The notes beneath the pieces were generated by a model. The model saw only the letters and a list, made by a program, of their open reading frames with translations. It had not been told where the DNA came from and made no database searches. From assembly GCA_015143295.1 (NCBI GenBank), contig CM026551.1, positions 16,355,827 to 16,419,826 of the forward strand: DNA of 64,000 nt. The letters run 5' to 3'. Position 1 is the stretch's first letter; each line of letters opens with the position of its first letter. Made by a program: the position numbers and the translations under genes. Of the stretch, positions 1 to 11,740 are shown piece after piece. The stretch is from Tetracentron sinense (taxonomy: Eukaryota; Streptophyta; Magnoliopsida; Trochodendrales; Trochodendraceae).

Positions 1-334
1 AGTCGTTTGAGGAGTGTTCCGTCAACTTCCTGCGGAAGTAAAAAAAAAAAAAAGTCGACTTCTCTCTGAAGCAGTCTCACCTCGCCTTTTGGGGAAAGTA
101 AACAATTGACTTCCTCAACTTTTTTACATCCGCCGGAAGTTAAATGAAAAATGGCAAACCCCCACGGAATTTTGGCTTCACTGGAGCCAAAAGTTGCTGA
201 GAAAGTCTATCCAAAAGGCACCAATCAGTTAAACCTTATGTACAAAGTTTAATGTACCCTCAAATTTTTGAGTATGAGAAGAGCCATCTAACTTTGAGTG
301 CCTTCAAGCCAAGTCACCAGTGACCAGACACCTC
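1..334. other. Intergenic, possible decayed MITE
   Basis: No gene is visible. The first 157 bases hold AACTTCC/GGAAGTT motifs in opposite orientation around a poly-A run, which could be the worn ends of a small foldback element. The remainder shows nothing I can name. Confidence 0.25.
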
Positions 335-505
335 CCTGGTTTGTTCCAGTGGTAGGATGTGTATTCCCTTTAGGGGCGGAGGACTTGAGTCTCGGGTGTG
401 GTGGTCAAGAAGCCTATCATGTGTACTAACCTAACCTAACTCCTAACCAACTTATTAACCTAAATAAATGATTTAACCCTTCCTTCAAAAAAAGAAGAAA
501 AATGT
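335..505 (+). mobile_element. SINE-like tRNA-derived repeat
   Basis: A box-A-like segment (CAGTGGTAGGATG, near 350) is followed by a box-B-like segment (GACTTGAGTCTCGGG, near 383), the spacing of a tRNA-type polymerase III promoter. The segment ends in an A-rich tail near 487-505. No convincing target duplication was seen, so this is a probable SINE of unknown family. Confidence 0.4.
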
Positions 506-1114
506 CACCGACTAGAAGCATGGATTTGGTCGAGAATGAAGTTTTGGCTTGAGGACTTTGGTTAAAGTTAGAGAACCTTTATATGACGAAATTGCTCTTG
601 GATTGTCTTTTGACCATGGATGTAGTAGCCTTATGTGGGTGAATCACATATATTTTGTGTTGTGGTATGAACTATCTTCAAATCCCATGATCGCATTTCT
701 TCCACCCTCACAGTAGGATCCATTCATCTTCCTAGATTCAGACGAGATTCATCTTCCTAGATTCAGACGAGATCGCCAATGTACCAACAACCTGGAGAAT
801 GTCTTCCTTCCAAGATGCTATCGTAGCCTCAAAAGTCCCTTAGATTGCATAATCGCCGTTATTGCTTTGCTAGCATGGCCTCAATTATTTAGAGCAGATC
901 ACAAGAACCCATCCGGCTTTGGCACTTAAATTCACAAAATTTAAACCAGCTCCATAATGAATTCTCCCCACTTCCTTTTTTTTTTGTCACCACATGAAAA
1001 TATAAGATGCTCTAAGTCAAGGTTACAACTGATAGTCTAATACGAAGTTTAGAAAAAAGTATGGCATTGGTAGGGATTTCCTAGGCCACGGAGGCGGCAA
1101 AAGCTGGCAAACTA
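506..1114. other. Intergenic, nothing recognised
   Basis: No open frame of note and no element ends. A short direct duplication (ATTCATCTTCCTAGATTCAGACGAGA) occurs around 721-770. Confidence 0.4.
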
Positions 1115-1155
1115 AACTATGTGCCTTCTCCGAGTTGGGGAGAAGGCACATAGTT
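1115..1155. repeat. Perfect 17-bp hairpin
   Basis: The arms 1,115-1,131 and 1,139-1,155 are exact reverse complements (AACTATGTGCCTTCTCC) around a 7-nt loop. The surrounding 100 bases are more GC-rich than their neighbours. It could be the core of a tiny foldback element; no coding context supports a terminator or a microRNA. Confidence 0.6.
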
Positions 1156-1233
1156 ATTTTCGGAGGACGTGCCGATCGCGCAGGCGGGCATTTCACACAG
1201 GTCGGGAGTTCGGTTTCAGAATTCTTTACCAAC

Positions 1234-1279
1234 GTGAATGGTCGTATTAGTAGAAAGTGAATGGTCGTATTAGAAGAAA
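1234..1279. repeat. 23-bp tandem duplication
   Basis: Two head-to-tail copies of a 23-bp unit beginning GTGAATGGTCGTATTAG, differing by one base near the end. Confidence 0.8.
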
Positions 1280-3090
1280 GGCCTCAAAACAGCTTTTGTT
1301 ATCATCAACAACTCTCTCCCTTATTGCGGCTGACTTTATTTGGAGCGCCTAAATACTTACTTGAGCTGATTAGATGATGGAATTTTGATAAATTTAGCCA
1401 AAAAATGCTTGAATTTTCTACGAGTACTGTTTGGTTAAGCATAATCCAAAATTTCATGAAAATTATTAGTTTAGTCAAAAGTCGCCTAAATTTTGGGAAC
1501 CTCAGCTCTTCACCTTGATTTGGACTGGATGAAAGGTTTTCCATCTTCGAAGATTGAGATCAATTTCTCTAACCCCCACAAACTTTTCCAATCGATTCAA
1601 ACGATCATCTTGACCATATAGTATATTTTAATTACTTTAAAAAAAAACAAAAATAAAAACAAAATCAGTTTACCAAAATGTTACGTCCCCAGAATCTACA
1701 TATACAATATCTCATAATTGCACAGACCCGACCCCGGAGCATGAACCTAGAATTATCCCAAGATAAGATATGATTCATTAAAATAAAACCCATTGACAGA
1801 TGTGAATATCAAGCATCAAATCAACTAAAATGTTCTAACTAAAGTTATACTAACAAGGAAAAACAATCAAAGTTTCTAAATCAGTTCTCACCACAATTCC
1901 CTCTCTTAGAATTAAAAAGAGTAGAATAGAAAAATGCTCCACTAGCTAAGCTATGCTTGAATCTCTAAGTCCTTCGAGTATTTCTTGAAAATATTAACAT
2001 AACAAGGGTGGACACAAGCCCAGCAAGATAGACATATCCATAAAGAAATATCAACATGTTATTATTACATCGACTACGCATAACAATTTCCAATAATAGC
2101 ATAAATGTTCTATATATTATGAATTACTTGGTCTAATTCACTTGCCCATAAGAATTATACATAGCTCACCGTAATGAAAATCATCTGTGCAAAACATAGC
2201 TCACTCAAAAGGGGATGCTTGGGATCGCACATAGTTCACCAAAGCAGCAAACCTAGGTAGCACATGGCTCTTCTAGTTGGGATCACACTAGTTCACCCAA
2301 AGAATTCAATGAAGAATGTGGCATACATTTAATGTTATGTCAAATGTTTTCATAATCGGTCCGGTCATTGAACTGGTTGGGTGGCCGGTTCCCGGTTTGA
2401 CCGTGTCCTTTTTATAAAAAAATAATTTTTTCTCATTTTTACCTGGTTCTCAACCGGTTCTACCATCAGTTCGTGGTTCAACTGATCGGTTCTTAAAAGA
2501 AAATGGCCGGTTTTTAAAGTGGTCTGGTTTTGTGGGTTTTGGAAATCTATGAGGGGACTGATTCTGATAACACTGGTTATAACACATTACACGAGACAAC
2601 CATATCAAAATTATTGCATTAACCAATTATTTAGATTAATAACATATAGTCTTAGATCTACTCTACTTGTTCAGTTTCTAACAATAACGAGAACAAATAA
2701 ATCTTAACATGTACCCACAAAACAAGATGTATCAATCTTTCAAAATTTACAACTCAACGCTCCAAACTCAGATAGTTACCAACCATAGTTTCCAGAAAGA
2801 AGACTTATAATGAAATGTATGAAAAATACAAAAATTGAGAGAATCGATAGTTTACTATATTCTGAAATAGATTAACTAAGGAAATAAATGCTGCAAAATT
2901 TCTGTCAACCACTCTTTAAAAGAGAATTTCTATAATTTTATTTCTTCATAAAAATGAACAAAATTTACTTTCCTGAAAACTAGATTAAAATCCCTTGGAA
3001 GGACATAAATAGTTTAATTTATTCAGGAATATTTCTATAATAAAACACTTATTGAAACAAAATGATCTGTAGAGTTTCTGAATTGACAGT
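1280..3090. other. AT-rich intergenic repeat-like DNA
   Basis: No gene is visible. The stretch 1,680-3,470 has the look of a decayed non-coding transposon or LTR region, with recurring short motifs such as CATAGCTCACC and CATAGTTCACC around 2,160-2,300, but no ends could be placed. Confidence 0.3.
2352..2535. mobile_element. CCGGTT-rich MITE-like insert
   Basis: The segment is packed with CCGGTT and AACCGG motifs in both orientations around an AT-rich centre. It differs sharply in composition from the surrounding AT-rich DNA. This looks like a small non-autonomous element with palindromic subterminal repeats; the ends are not sharply defined. Confidence 0.4.
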
Positions 3091-3091
3091 G

Positions 3092-3466
3092 TAGTATAGA
3101 ATGATTTCCAAAATTCACTTAATATAGTAAACGATTTTCAAACATTATGAAATTTTACAGAGAGTCTACATAGCCTCTTGGGATGTTCTGATTGAAACAG
3201 ATTTGAAAAATAATTAATGTATATTTTTAATAATTCTTCAATTACTATTGGTTCATGAAAAATACAGTCAGACACTACATTCTAGAGCTATTTCAAAATT
3301 CCAATAAATATAGTAAAGGATTTCTAAAAATTCTGCAATATTACAGAAAGTCTCCCTAGTCTCTTGGAAAGTTACGACTGAAACAGATTTTAAAAATAAT
3401 GAATTTGTGATTTTTAATAATTCTTCCATTGCTACCGGTTCAGGAGAAATACAACCAATTACATAC
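3092..3466. repeat. 185-bp tandem dimer
   Basis: Two diverged copies with a period of about 185 bp, sharing for example AAAATTC (3,110 and 3,295), GAAACAGATTT and TTTTTAATAATTCTTC. The divergence is considerable, so the duplication is old. Confidence 0.6.
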
Positions 3467-4029
3467 AAAAGTTAACAAATCTATCATTGATCCATACAAA
3501 TTAAATACATACACATATTAAACCAACAATAAAGATTAATGGAGTATCTATTTGGCTTTTCCTCGAAGGTTAAGGCCAAAATCAACCTGGAAGAGATTGC
3601 CTCTATTGGATTAACCTCCACTCCTCAATAAAATTGAACTGAACCTTGAATCTCGGATCTCGAACTGATCTTCCAAAAACTCAGCAGCCAGCTTCCCTTT
3701 CTCCAACACGTTCTCCGCTCTAGAGAATTAGGTTTTCTAATTAATGGTCTTTAATTAGGTTTTTCTCTTTGCTTCTATACTAACCCCATTCATTATTTAC
3801 CAAAACGTCATTACTAACTGGGTTTAATTGGTTTCAAATCCTAATTAAACTTGATTTAAATTATTATTCTCATTAAGTTATTCTAACCTCAAGTTAAATT
3901 AATATCATGACTAAACACTCAATAGTAAAAATACATAATATAGAGGATGGAATGCATGGTTAACATGGATATATAATAGGAAGGTAGGCTTCTCAAATCT
4001 CTACACACTCTTGAGGAGGGTGAACCCGC
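3467..4029. other. Intergenic, nothing recognised
   Basis: AT-rich sequence without a supportable gene, RNA or element end. Confidence 0.4.
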
Positions 4030-4745
4030 CTCATTTGGCTTAGTATAGAGATTTCCAACTTTCCAGACTCCTAGAGAATCTCTAAACTACCAGATCCTAG
4101 GTAGATGAGGTTTGAACCTAGAACCCAACTACATACCCAAGCATCTCGTTGAAAGAGATCCATACGTACAACCCAACACAGCTGCCAACTCCATAAGATT
4201 AGGTAATTAACCTCACCTACACCAAATAGTTCACTTTTGAAAAAAATTATCCTAATGCCCGACATTGATTCAAAATATCTCAACAAGCATCTTAAAAGAG
4301 CTAACTGTCTGCATGAGACATCACTCAAAATCAAAGTGTCATCGACAAATTGCAAATAGGAAATAAATAGATCACTTCTGCCCACTGAGCAGCCCGAAAT
4401 AACTGAAACTGCAGCCCTAGATAGTAAATGGCGACAGTTGGTCACCGTGCCTCAAACCTCTATCCATCAAATACCAAATCTCATTTTTCCCATTATATAA
4501 TTAAGGAACTCCCATTTTAATGATCATAGACTTTTTCCATATCAATTTTGCAACTGACATCTCGAGCACTCTGTACTTAACCTAATATCCACGCATTCAT
4601 TGGCAATTAGGATGCCATCCAGAAAATGTCTACCATTACAACCCAAAAAAGGCCCCTGTGACGTGGAGATAATGGATAGCATAATGCGCCCTTTAGCCTA
4701 GTAGCTAAGAGTTCTACTAAGATCTTGTAAACGCTACCCACCGGT
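4030..4745 (-). pseudogene. LINE (L1-type) reverse transcriptase remnant
   Basis: Read on the minus strand, several frames give pieces of a plant L1-type reverse transcriptase. From 4,740 down there is a VYKIL...LLATRLKG segment, then an ILDG..IANEC-like stretch, and from 4,380 down LQFVDDTLIL, the catalytic (F)xDD box with A/F replaced by V. It is followed by RYFESMSGIRI. Stops and frameshifts are frequent, so this is a dead fragment lacking the endonuclease and the 3' end. Assignment to the L1 clade is from motif resemblance. Confidence 0.75.
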
Positions 4746-6257
4746 TTACATGGTCATAGATTTTTTTTACATACCTTGATTACTTAAGCTTAATCTCAAT
4801 TCAATTGTAATTAATTCGTGCTTCAAGCATTATAAGTAGCTAGTTCTCCCATCTTTGGAGATGTGCTTGGATTTAATCGAAAAGGGACAAAGTATCAACA
4901 TCATTTCAGTTGTCGCAAACATATTCGGCAGAGGTAGGTAGCTTAGTTGTTTTTTTATAGGTAAATAGGGTACCTAATAAATGTCATAAGTTCCTTTCCT
5001 GGACAAGGTTAGCTTGTAAATTGGGATTGCTTATGTTCTCAAGTCTAATTTCAACTTATTTCCATTTCGAAAACTTGCAATCGCAAGCATAATAGGAAAT
5101 CTCATTGAAATTACTATGCTTACTAGTAGCAAGATCACAATAGTTAGAAGAACAAGATAAATACCCTTCTAATGCAGTTCTCTTTTCGAAAAATCAAGCT
5201 GAATGTGCTTGCGCTTGCTGCTTGTGTGTTCTTGTGTGTGTGTGTGTGAGAGAGAGAGAGAGCGACAGAGAGAGACAGGTAGGTTACAAATGACTTTTGC
5301 AACAGTCAATAGCTTGTACTCAAAGGGATTAGTCTTACCTAATGGGTAACAAATAATGTGACTTTTATTGAAAAGTAGATACAACTAACTAACAATAAAT
5401 CCATTAGAGTTATTAAGCACACTTTTTCTATTGCTTATTCATAATTTCAGGCTACACTGTAGGGACCCAAATAAATTGTAGATTGGTGAGATTATCCTGG
5501 TTTTATTATTGTCCACAAATGAGATGGTTGACATGTTTTGTCTCTTATCAAATGTCAAACCCCCATTATCATTCACTGTACAAATCCTTCTAATTCTAGA
5601 AGTTAAGTCCTTTTCAGATATCTATTTCTTGTCCCAAACTCTACAACTAACATGTTTTAAATTCATATAACCTAGCCAATCTCCATTCAATGGGTCCCTT
5701 TTAGCAGATCAGATGAGCCTATATGTTCTTTCGTAAAAAATTTTTGGACCATTGGCATACAGTTTTGACCATTGCTAGATCGACGGCTACAACCATACAA
5801 AGGTGTTGAGTCTACCCTACATGTACCTATGTTTTCCTGTTACTGGAGAAATTAAGGAAAAAACTAGTACAGATCAGAGACGGTCGGCACAAGGAAGAAT
5901 ATCGGAGGATTCAATCCAACAAATACTGTATTAGGAGTAGGTTTACATGAATTTGGTTATATATTTGTACAAAAGCAGCTTATTTATAGCTATTTTAATA
6001 TATCACACTCTAAATAAAACATATTCATGAATGAACAACTATTTTTCCTTTAGAAGGTGATGAACAGCTACTTTGCTTTCAAAAGTTCCTCTATCTCTTA
6101 ATATATCCGAAAGCAAGCGTGTTCTACGATGAGATTGGCCAAGAAGGTGAAGATGTGTGGCTGCAAAACAATACAGAAAAATATTAATTTGTTTGCCAAA
6201 ACAATTATAGCTGGAAAGAAAGAATCAAATGTAGCCATTAACAGAAAATAAAGAATT
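4746..6257. other. Intergenic with (TG)n(AG)n microsatellite
   Basis: This is the 3' flank of the MYB gene. A (TG)n run at about 5,233-5,248 passes into an (AG)n run to 5,262. The rest holds no supported gene; the MYB 3' UTR should lie just below 6,258 but its end cannot be read. Confidence 0.4.
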
Positions 6258-7773
6258 TTACAGAGAGGGATACTTTATAATATCTTTCCAGTAAGATTCA
6301 CTGGCTTCATCATCCATAACTTCTCCCCAAGCTTCAAAGGTGGTTGAGGTGGATGAGTGTGTAGAGATGTCTGTTGGGTTGATCATGCTTTCCATTTTCT
6401 TGACAGCCGAACATTCCGGAGAGGCTGAAACCAATGCAGGAATAGGCTTAGGGTCTTGAATGGCATATGAGAGACTCAAGTGAGGGTTATTTCTGTTAAG
6501 CACATCTGGGGTAGGTACTCCTTCAAAACAAGCACTTGAGTTGGCAATGGCCTGATAATTATTGGGTGGCAAGTTAGAAAAGTTTGAAGGTATTTGAGAG
6601 GGATTAGGAGAAAAACCAAGAAGGCCACTAAGAAGTCCGTCAAATTGGGAATTCGATCTGAGATATTCGATAATCTGATTGTCCCGAAAAGAAGACGATC
6701 CCAAGAAATTAATTTCCTGCATATTTGGAAGTGCACTACTATTCATAACTTGCAGTAAATTATGAAGCGCTTGAATTTTGGCTAGTTGTGTTGCATCTGC
6801 CTGTAGCCTGAGAGCATTGTCCCAAGGGCTCACCAAATTGCTAAAGTTTGATGTCCCAAACAACTGATGAAGATTCGCAAGGAGATTGAGATCAGTTCTT
6901 GGACAGTGGGTTATGGGATCAATACCCATTTGGAGGAGTTTTTTCTTTAGATGGGTGTTCCAGAAATTCTTGATTTCATTATCTGTCCGTCCTGGAAGAT
7001 GGGTAGCGATAGTGGACCACCTGCAAGGAAGATAAGGAATAGAAGTTTACTACTTTGTTGTGACTCCCCCTCTAGTTCATTCAATCACTGTTACTCTTCT
7101 GCAAGCACGATTAAGGCTCCGTTTGTTTTGAGGTAAAATAGGGGGAAATAAATGAATTCCACGGAAAATTTAGTTTAAATGTATATTTTCTTTAGGACAA
7201 TTGACATTTTCCGTAGAATTTATTTGTTTTCCCCTATTTTACATCGAAAAAAAACGGAGCTTAAGTGCAGTGTTCTACGAAACCGCTTGATCCTAGAGTA
7301 TATCCAGTTGAGCATGGTAATCAAGGATTATGGTTTTGTTTTTCAATTTCCAAGGAATTAAGTGTAATTTCATTTGGAGGTCATGAAATAAACTACTATT
7401 GCTTACTTGAACTGTATTCCATGAAACTGTGCAGCTAAAGCATATTTAAAGCAAGGGAATTCAAAATATTAAAAATAATTTAAGATTCAGTAAAAGACCA
7501 TAGAAATTACTTATTTCCAAGAACTGAATGAAGGTTAATGATGATTTGCTCTTCTTCATCAGAGAACTTTCCTCTCTTAATATCAGGCCTCAGATAATTA
7601 CTCCACCTTAGTCTACAACTCTTTCCACACCTGTTCAGTCCTGCAAGCTTGGGTAGTGCTCTCCAACTCCCTAGGCCATGTGTCTGAATGTAATCTACGA
7701 GTTTCTCATCTTCTTCGGGTGTCCACGGCCCCTTCTTCACACCATTGTCGTCGCTGTAAGGAGACCTTCCCAT
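6258..7773 (-). CDS. R2R3-MYB transcription factor (S24, MYB53/92/93-like)
   Basis: A DNA-binding transcription factor acting in the nucleus. Two coding exons, 7,511-7,773 and 6,258-7,020, are joined by a GT-AG intron inside a lysine codon (GNK/W) and give 341 aa. MYB repeat R2 spans about residues 13-63 (Trp 17, 37, 57) and R3 about 66-116 (Phe 70 in place of the first Trp, then Trp 89 and 108). The bHLH-interaction motif in R3 is absent. After R3, [20 protein letters not shown] and [20 protein letters not shown] match subgroup S24, which in Arabidopsis is linked to suberin and lateral-root control; that role is inferred. The start is set at MGRSP. An ATG directly before it and another in frame 24 codons upstream (7,845) also exist. 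The usual first R2R3 intron, at LNR/CGK, is missing. A close alternative is the MYB9/107 or MYB41 group. Confidence 0.93.
7115..7260. mobile_element. Foldback MITE in the MYB intron
   Basis: This 146-bp element has long inverted arms that pair over nearly their full length: GGCTCCGTTTGTTTTGAGGT at the left, and GCTCCGTTTTTTTTCGATGT read inward from the right. Both arms continue into GTAAAATAGGGG. It is flanked by TTAA on both sides, compatible with a TTAA or TAA target duplication, as in PIF/Harbinger elements; the superfamily is not certain. It lies wholly inside the intron, about 95 bases from the acceptor. Confidence 0.8.
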
Positions 7774-9762
7774 CATCCCTGCCAAAAAAATTGGGTTCTT
7801 GATGAGAAGTTGTTTCTTTAGTAGATATTGCTGTTGAAATAACAAACAAATTAAGAAATCAAACCTGAGATTAGATTGTGGGCTGAAGATAAAGATGAAT
7901 CAGTGTGGGAAATCTAACAAGAGCAATGCTGTTTTTATAAGTCTGTTGATGTTTGGAAATAACAAAGACTTAGTGTATGGGAGACGCATTTCCTTAGATA
8001 CTTATGATATATTTTCAATACTATATTCTGCCTTTCCAAAAGTATCCTTACCTTTCATGGATATTGCATAGAAAAGCTTTAAAATTGCATTGAGAGTTTT
8101 ACATTTTGCTTTCTTTAGGTTACAGTTCCTGCTTAGATGGTTAGGAGTTGGTGGGTTAGAGCCACTTCAGCTGGCATGTTGGTGGGTTAGACCTTCTGTC
8201 ATTTGATCATTAAGAGTATCCTTAATTTCATGGGAATTGACCTCAGGATCCCCCTCAAACGAGGGTCACACCTTTTCCCATCCTAGCTTGAGGTGCGAGT
8301 ATAGTTAGTAAATACGCATATAGTATGCATACATAGTATATATACATCTTTGTCTCTTTGGGGAAAAAAGTGCATGTATAGATACGGTATCGTATATTAT
8401 GCGTCTTTTTACCATTAAAAGTATAATACTTAATACCCGTATTGTTCGGCTATTAGAAAAACGTAAGCAAAATATCCTTATTCATTGAAGGTTGTGAGAA
8501 ACCAGACATGTAGACCTTGTAGTATAATTAGGGTTACAATGTGGATAACTTACTGTCTACCTTTTTTTTTTTTTTTCGTCTTCCAAAAAAAAACTTACTG
8601 TCTTTTTTTATCTAACCATTTACAAGTGCATTACTACATTAGTGAACTTATTAGGTGTTTAAAACATTTGTTACATATCACCAATATCCATATTTAGGCA
8701 TAGATTCTGTTGTTCTAGCTGTACGTTCAATTGGATTAGTATAGTATATTTTACTTGTAAGTGATTATATATATATATAACAGAATCTATTTGTGGTCTT
8801 CACAAATAACAGAATATATTTGTGGCCGTCTTCACAATTATATACACCGAATTTTTGGTCATGAACTTTTGAAGCAAAATAGTATTAAATCTGCTGTATA
8901 GATCTAAGTCTGGTTGGCTTACCCCCTTTTTTTTTGACTGAATTTTTGGTCTAGTACATTTTAGCCAAAAATCGTATAATACCCAAACGTTTTCTGTTTC
9001 GTATTTGTTCGGTACCCAAACTTACTAACTACGGGTGAGACATTTAAAAAAAATATTTTGGGGTTTAAAACTTGTATTTTACATCAATAATTTATGTCTA
9101 AATTATCATTTAAGGTACATAAGATGAGGGGTATTTTGGTAATATAAGGTAAGTATATTTTTGTTTATGTGTATGTTCTTCACTTCTTCAACGAGGCAAT
9201 GTACGTCACCTTGCCACCGTCTAGGAGTCTATGCATTTCAAGGTTGGGAGGGGACTCGGCAGCAACTAACTTTCCATTTGGCATACAATGAAAGGGTCAC
9301 ACTCACATAGGCTCAATTTCCTTTAGAGCACTAGGAGAAGAAACCACTAGATCTCTTAATTTTCCTTCATATTTCGTATAAGCATACTCTAACACACGCA
9401 AATCTATTGAGTCTTTGATGGGGTAAAACCCTCCTAACGATCTCTTAAAAGAAAAAATAATAATGAAAAGAATTATGTCTGGCTGCTTTTTGTTGCTTTC
9501 TTTAAGTAACTCATATTCTCATCTCATCTCATAAAATAGGGATTTTATAAATGTGGTCTTCATAGTTCTTGGAAAGTTCATTGAACAAATTGAGTTATAT
9601 ATCCATGAAAATTTGAGATAATGGGAGAAAAATGATTTGGCAACTAATAGAGATGATCCCTGCCTTCATTAAAAGGTCCATGCATAAGATGACTAGGGTC
9701 ATGGATTGTAGAGTGAAATTCATTCCCACTCATCAACAATAATCACTAGAAATTGGGCTGGA
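7774..9762. other. MYB upstream region, no other gene
   Basis: It holds the MYB 5' flank, a poly-T run near 8,562 and AT-rich DNA. Around 8,370-8,440 is a fragment resembling the Mutator-like MITE found at 9,763. No coding sequence is supported; a 70-aa frame at 8,485 has no recognisable content. Confidence 0.4.
7931..7942 (-). promoter_or_regulatory. Putative TATA box of the MYB gene
   Basis: Read on the minus strand, TTATAAAAAC lies about 160 bases upstream of the MYB start codon, a plausible core promoter position allowing a 5' UTR of about 130 bases. Confidence 0.45.
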
Positions 9763-10254
9763 CATAGTTACCAAATTCATGTATTATACTTGTATAATAC
9801 TTTTAAGGGGGAGGCCATTTAAAACATTGTATTTTGATGTGTATTATCGTATAATATATGTTTAATATGTGATTTTCGTGTCAAACACGTATATAATACA
9901 TGTATTTTTGTTATACTTTTATCATGTAAAATACATATTTTATATTAAATAATTTTTATAATAATAACCATTAGCCACGGTCGCATATGCAATGTATTAG
10001 CGACGGCTCAATTTCCGTCTCTAATAATCATAACGATGGAAAAGTTGGCATTAGAGATGAAAATCGTCCGTCGTTAATGATTGATAGATTTCTTGTAGTG
10101 TGTGTTAGTATCATAATTCTTATTTATTTATAAATAATAATAATTTTTAATTTTCTCATACTTTTGTTGCGTTTTTTTTTAGCATATAACACCCTTATTC
10201 TTATTCAAATGGATCATTATTGTATAATATCCGTTCCCGTACTTGGTAACTATG
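9763..10254. mobile_element. Mutator-like MITE, copy A, carrying a CACTA end
   Basis: Its termini CATAGTTACCAA and (rc) CATAGTTACCAAGTACGGG are inverted, followed inward by TATTATAC on both sides. The flanks share GGGCT(G/A)G, suggesting a 9-bp target duplication. The same family occurs at 13,895-14,238. The interior from about 9,966 to 10,101 has no counterpart in that copy and is an insertion (see the CACTA entry). Confidence 0.6.
9966..10101 (-). mobile_element. CACTA-type transposon end nested in MITE copy A
   Basis: The right end, read on the minus strand, is CACTACAAGAAATCTATC, the hallmark CACTACAAGAAA terminus of plant CACTA elements. Inward lie repeated CGACGG/CCGTCG subterminal motifs. 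No matching left terminus is present, so it is a truncated or solo end. Confidence 0.65.
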
Positions 10255-10979
10255 GGCTAGGGATCGGGTTACTATTTTTTTGTTTGGATCTCAGTTTTGA
10301 AGCATTAGGTTTCTTGGTTCAAGCCCACGAGTTCGTCTTTGTCATTATCTTTGTCATCATCGTCGCTACCATTATGAATATTATCAACCTTTATAACTTG
10401 GAAATCTTTCCTAATAGTGCATAAAATTTTCTTTTTTTGAGTATAATTATAAACTGTTCTTCAAATCTAGACTTGTTACTCAAAACGGAATTATGGATTC
10501 ATCATGCATCATCATTAGCATCTAGAATTTTGGAACTACAATTTCCTTTCATTGAAATTTAAGTGATGTAGCACTCTCCAACTGCTCTGCGTGTCGGCAT
10601 TACACAGTTCAGCTCCCATTCACCAAACAACTATTTTAATACTTTGGAAACCAACGTTTAGGGGTTTCATATTTCTAGCGTTAAAATAATTAAGAACCTA
10701 TAGTCTATAACAACCTCACGTACGCAGTAATATATATATATAACAAAATAATAAATAAGTGAAGAGAAGATACACAAGATAAGAAGCCAAAGTATAGAGA
10801 CTGTACATGAAATGGATTGAGAGGAAACCACACAATTAGATATCATATCATAGCCAATTGCGATTGAACTCAGGAGAGTAGAATAGATATGTATCATGAT
10901 TTGATCGGAGGATAAAATAAAAGAAAAGTGAAAATTTAAAATAAAAATTTCTTGCCTCCAATCAGATCACGACACATAT
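10255..10979. other. Intergenic, nothing recognised
   Basis: AT-rich DNA; an 86-aa open frame at 10,164-10,424 overlaps the MITE end and looks random. Near 10,855 is CAATTGCGATTGAACTC, related to the palindrome at 10,980. Confidence 0.4.
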
Positions 10980-11006
10980 GCAATTGAACTCTCTGAGTTC
11001 AATTGC
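10980..11006. repeat. 12-bp inverted repeat GCAATTGAACTC
   Basis: Arms 10,980-10,991 and 10,995-11,006 are exact reverse complements around TCT. The same GAGTTCAATTGC word forms the termini of the MITE at 23,943-24,255, so two element ends appear to meet here. Confidence 0.6.
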
Positions 11007-11570
11007 AATTGTCTGTGCATGGCAGTCGTCAAGCAGAATCCATGGAGCACGTCATCGTATCATTGCCTTTCGATTAGGAGAGAAAATATCTAAGGGGAAT
11101 GCTGGCAGTAATTCCTTATATATTCAATCTCCTGCAGATTTTGACACGTGGATTGCTTTTCCACTGCATCCCTTAAAGCAACACAATGGATGCCACATGG
11201 AATGTCTGTTGCTAGTTCACCTGGTTTGGTGCATTGTTTGGATTTATCTACTTTGAGGCTGAGGACTCGGTTTCAAGTCGCGATATGACAGTTGAAAAAC
11301 TTACTATCATTACTAAGCTAACTCTTTATTTACACCGACTAACTTAATGATGAAACCTACCAAAAAAATTAAATTAAAATAATATTTATTGCTTCAACTG
11401 GTTGCATGAAAAAAAATAGTTAAAACAATACCAAAATCTGTGGGAGAGTAGACCTATAGGATAGCACTCCACATTTTCTAATGTTTACTCTTTCTACACT
11501 TCTAAATATTACAGAAGAGAAATGATATTGAGATTGTACTATTATAGAGCAACTTGAGACCATTTCACGA
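11007..11570. other. Intergenic with a possible SINE fragment
   Basis: Around 11,215-11,365 there is a box-B-like GGTTTCAAGTCGC and a terminal ACCTACCAAAAAAA tail, weakly suggesting a SINE. Otherwise nothing is supported. Confidence 0.3.
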
Positions 11571-11740
11571 GGGAAGCAACGCTTGCTTCATTGTTAGTGT
11601 GTGTTAGTCACCACTCCTATGATCCGGGTTCCATTCCCGAGAGGATGTGAGTATCGTCTCCACCCATCCATGACTTAGAACAATTACTAACCACTAACCG
11701 AGGTTGCGGCTTAACCGCATATCTCTTGCCAAAAAAAAAG
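11571..11740 (+). mobile_element. tRNA-derived SINE with target duplications
   Basis: A 170-bp unit with a box-B-like GATCCGGGTTCCATTCCCG near 11,621 and a short A9 tail at the right end. Flanking direct repeats GACCATTTCACGA (11,558-11,570) and GATCATTTCAAGA (11,741-11,753) match at 11 of 13 positions, as expected for a LINE-mobilised SINE. A related fragment is at 45,957-46,110. Confidence 0.7.

Noticed and set aside
7777-7845. Longer MYB N-terminus starting at the upstream in-frame ATG
   Set aside because: The family starts at MGRSP; the 24 extra residues match nothing and lie where a 5' UTR is expected.
10164-10424. 86-codon hydrophobic open frame, possible small membrane protein
   Set aside because: It starts inside the Mutator-like MITE and has no conserved features; hydrophobicity follows from T-rich codons.
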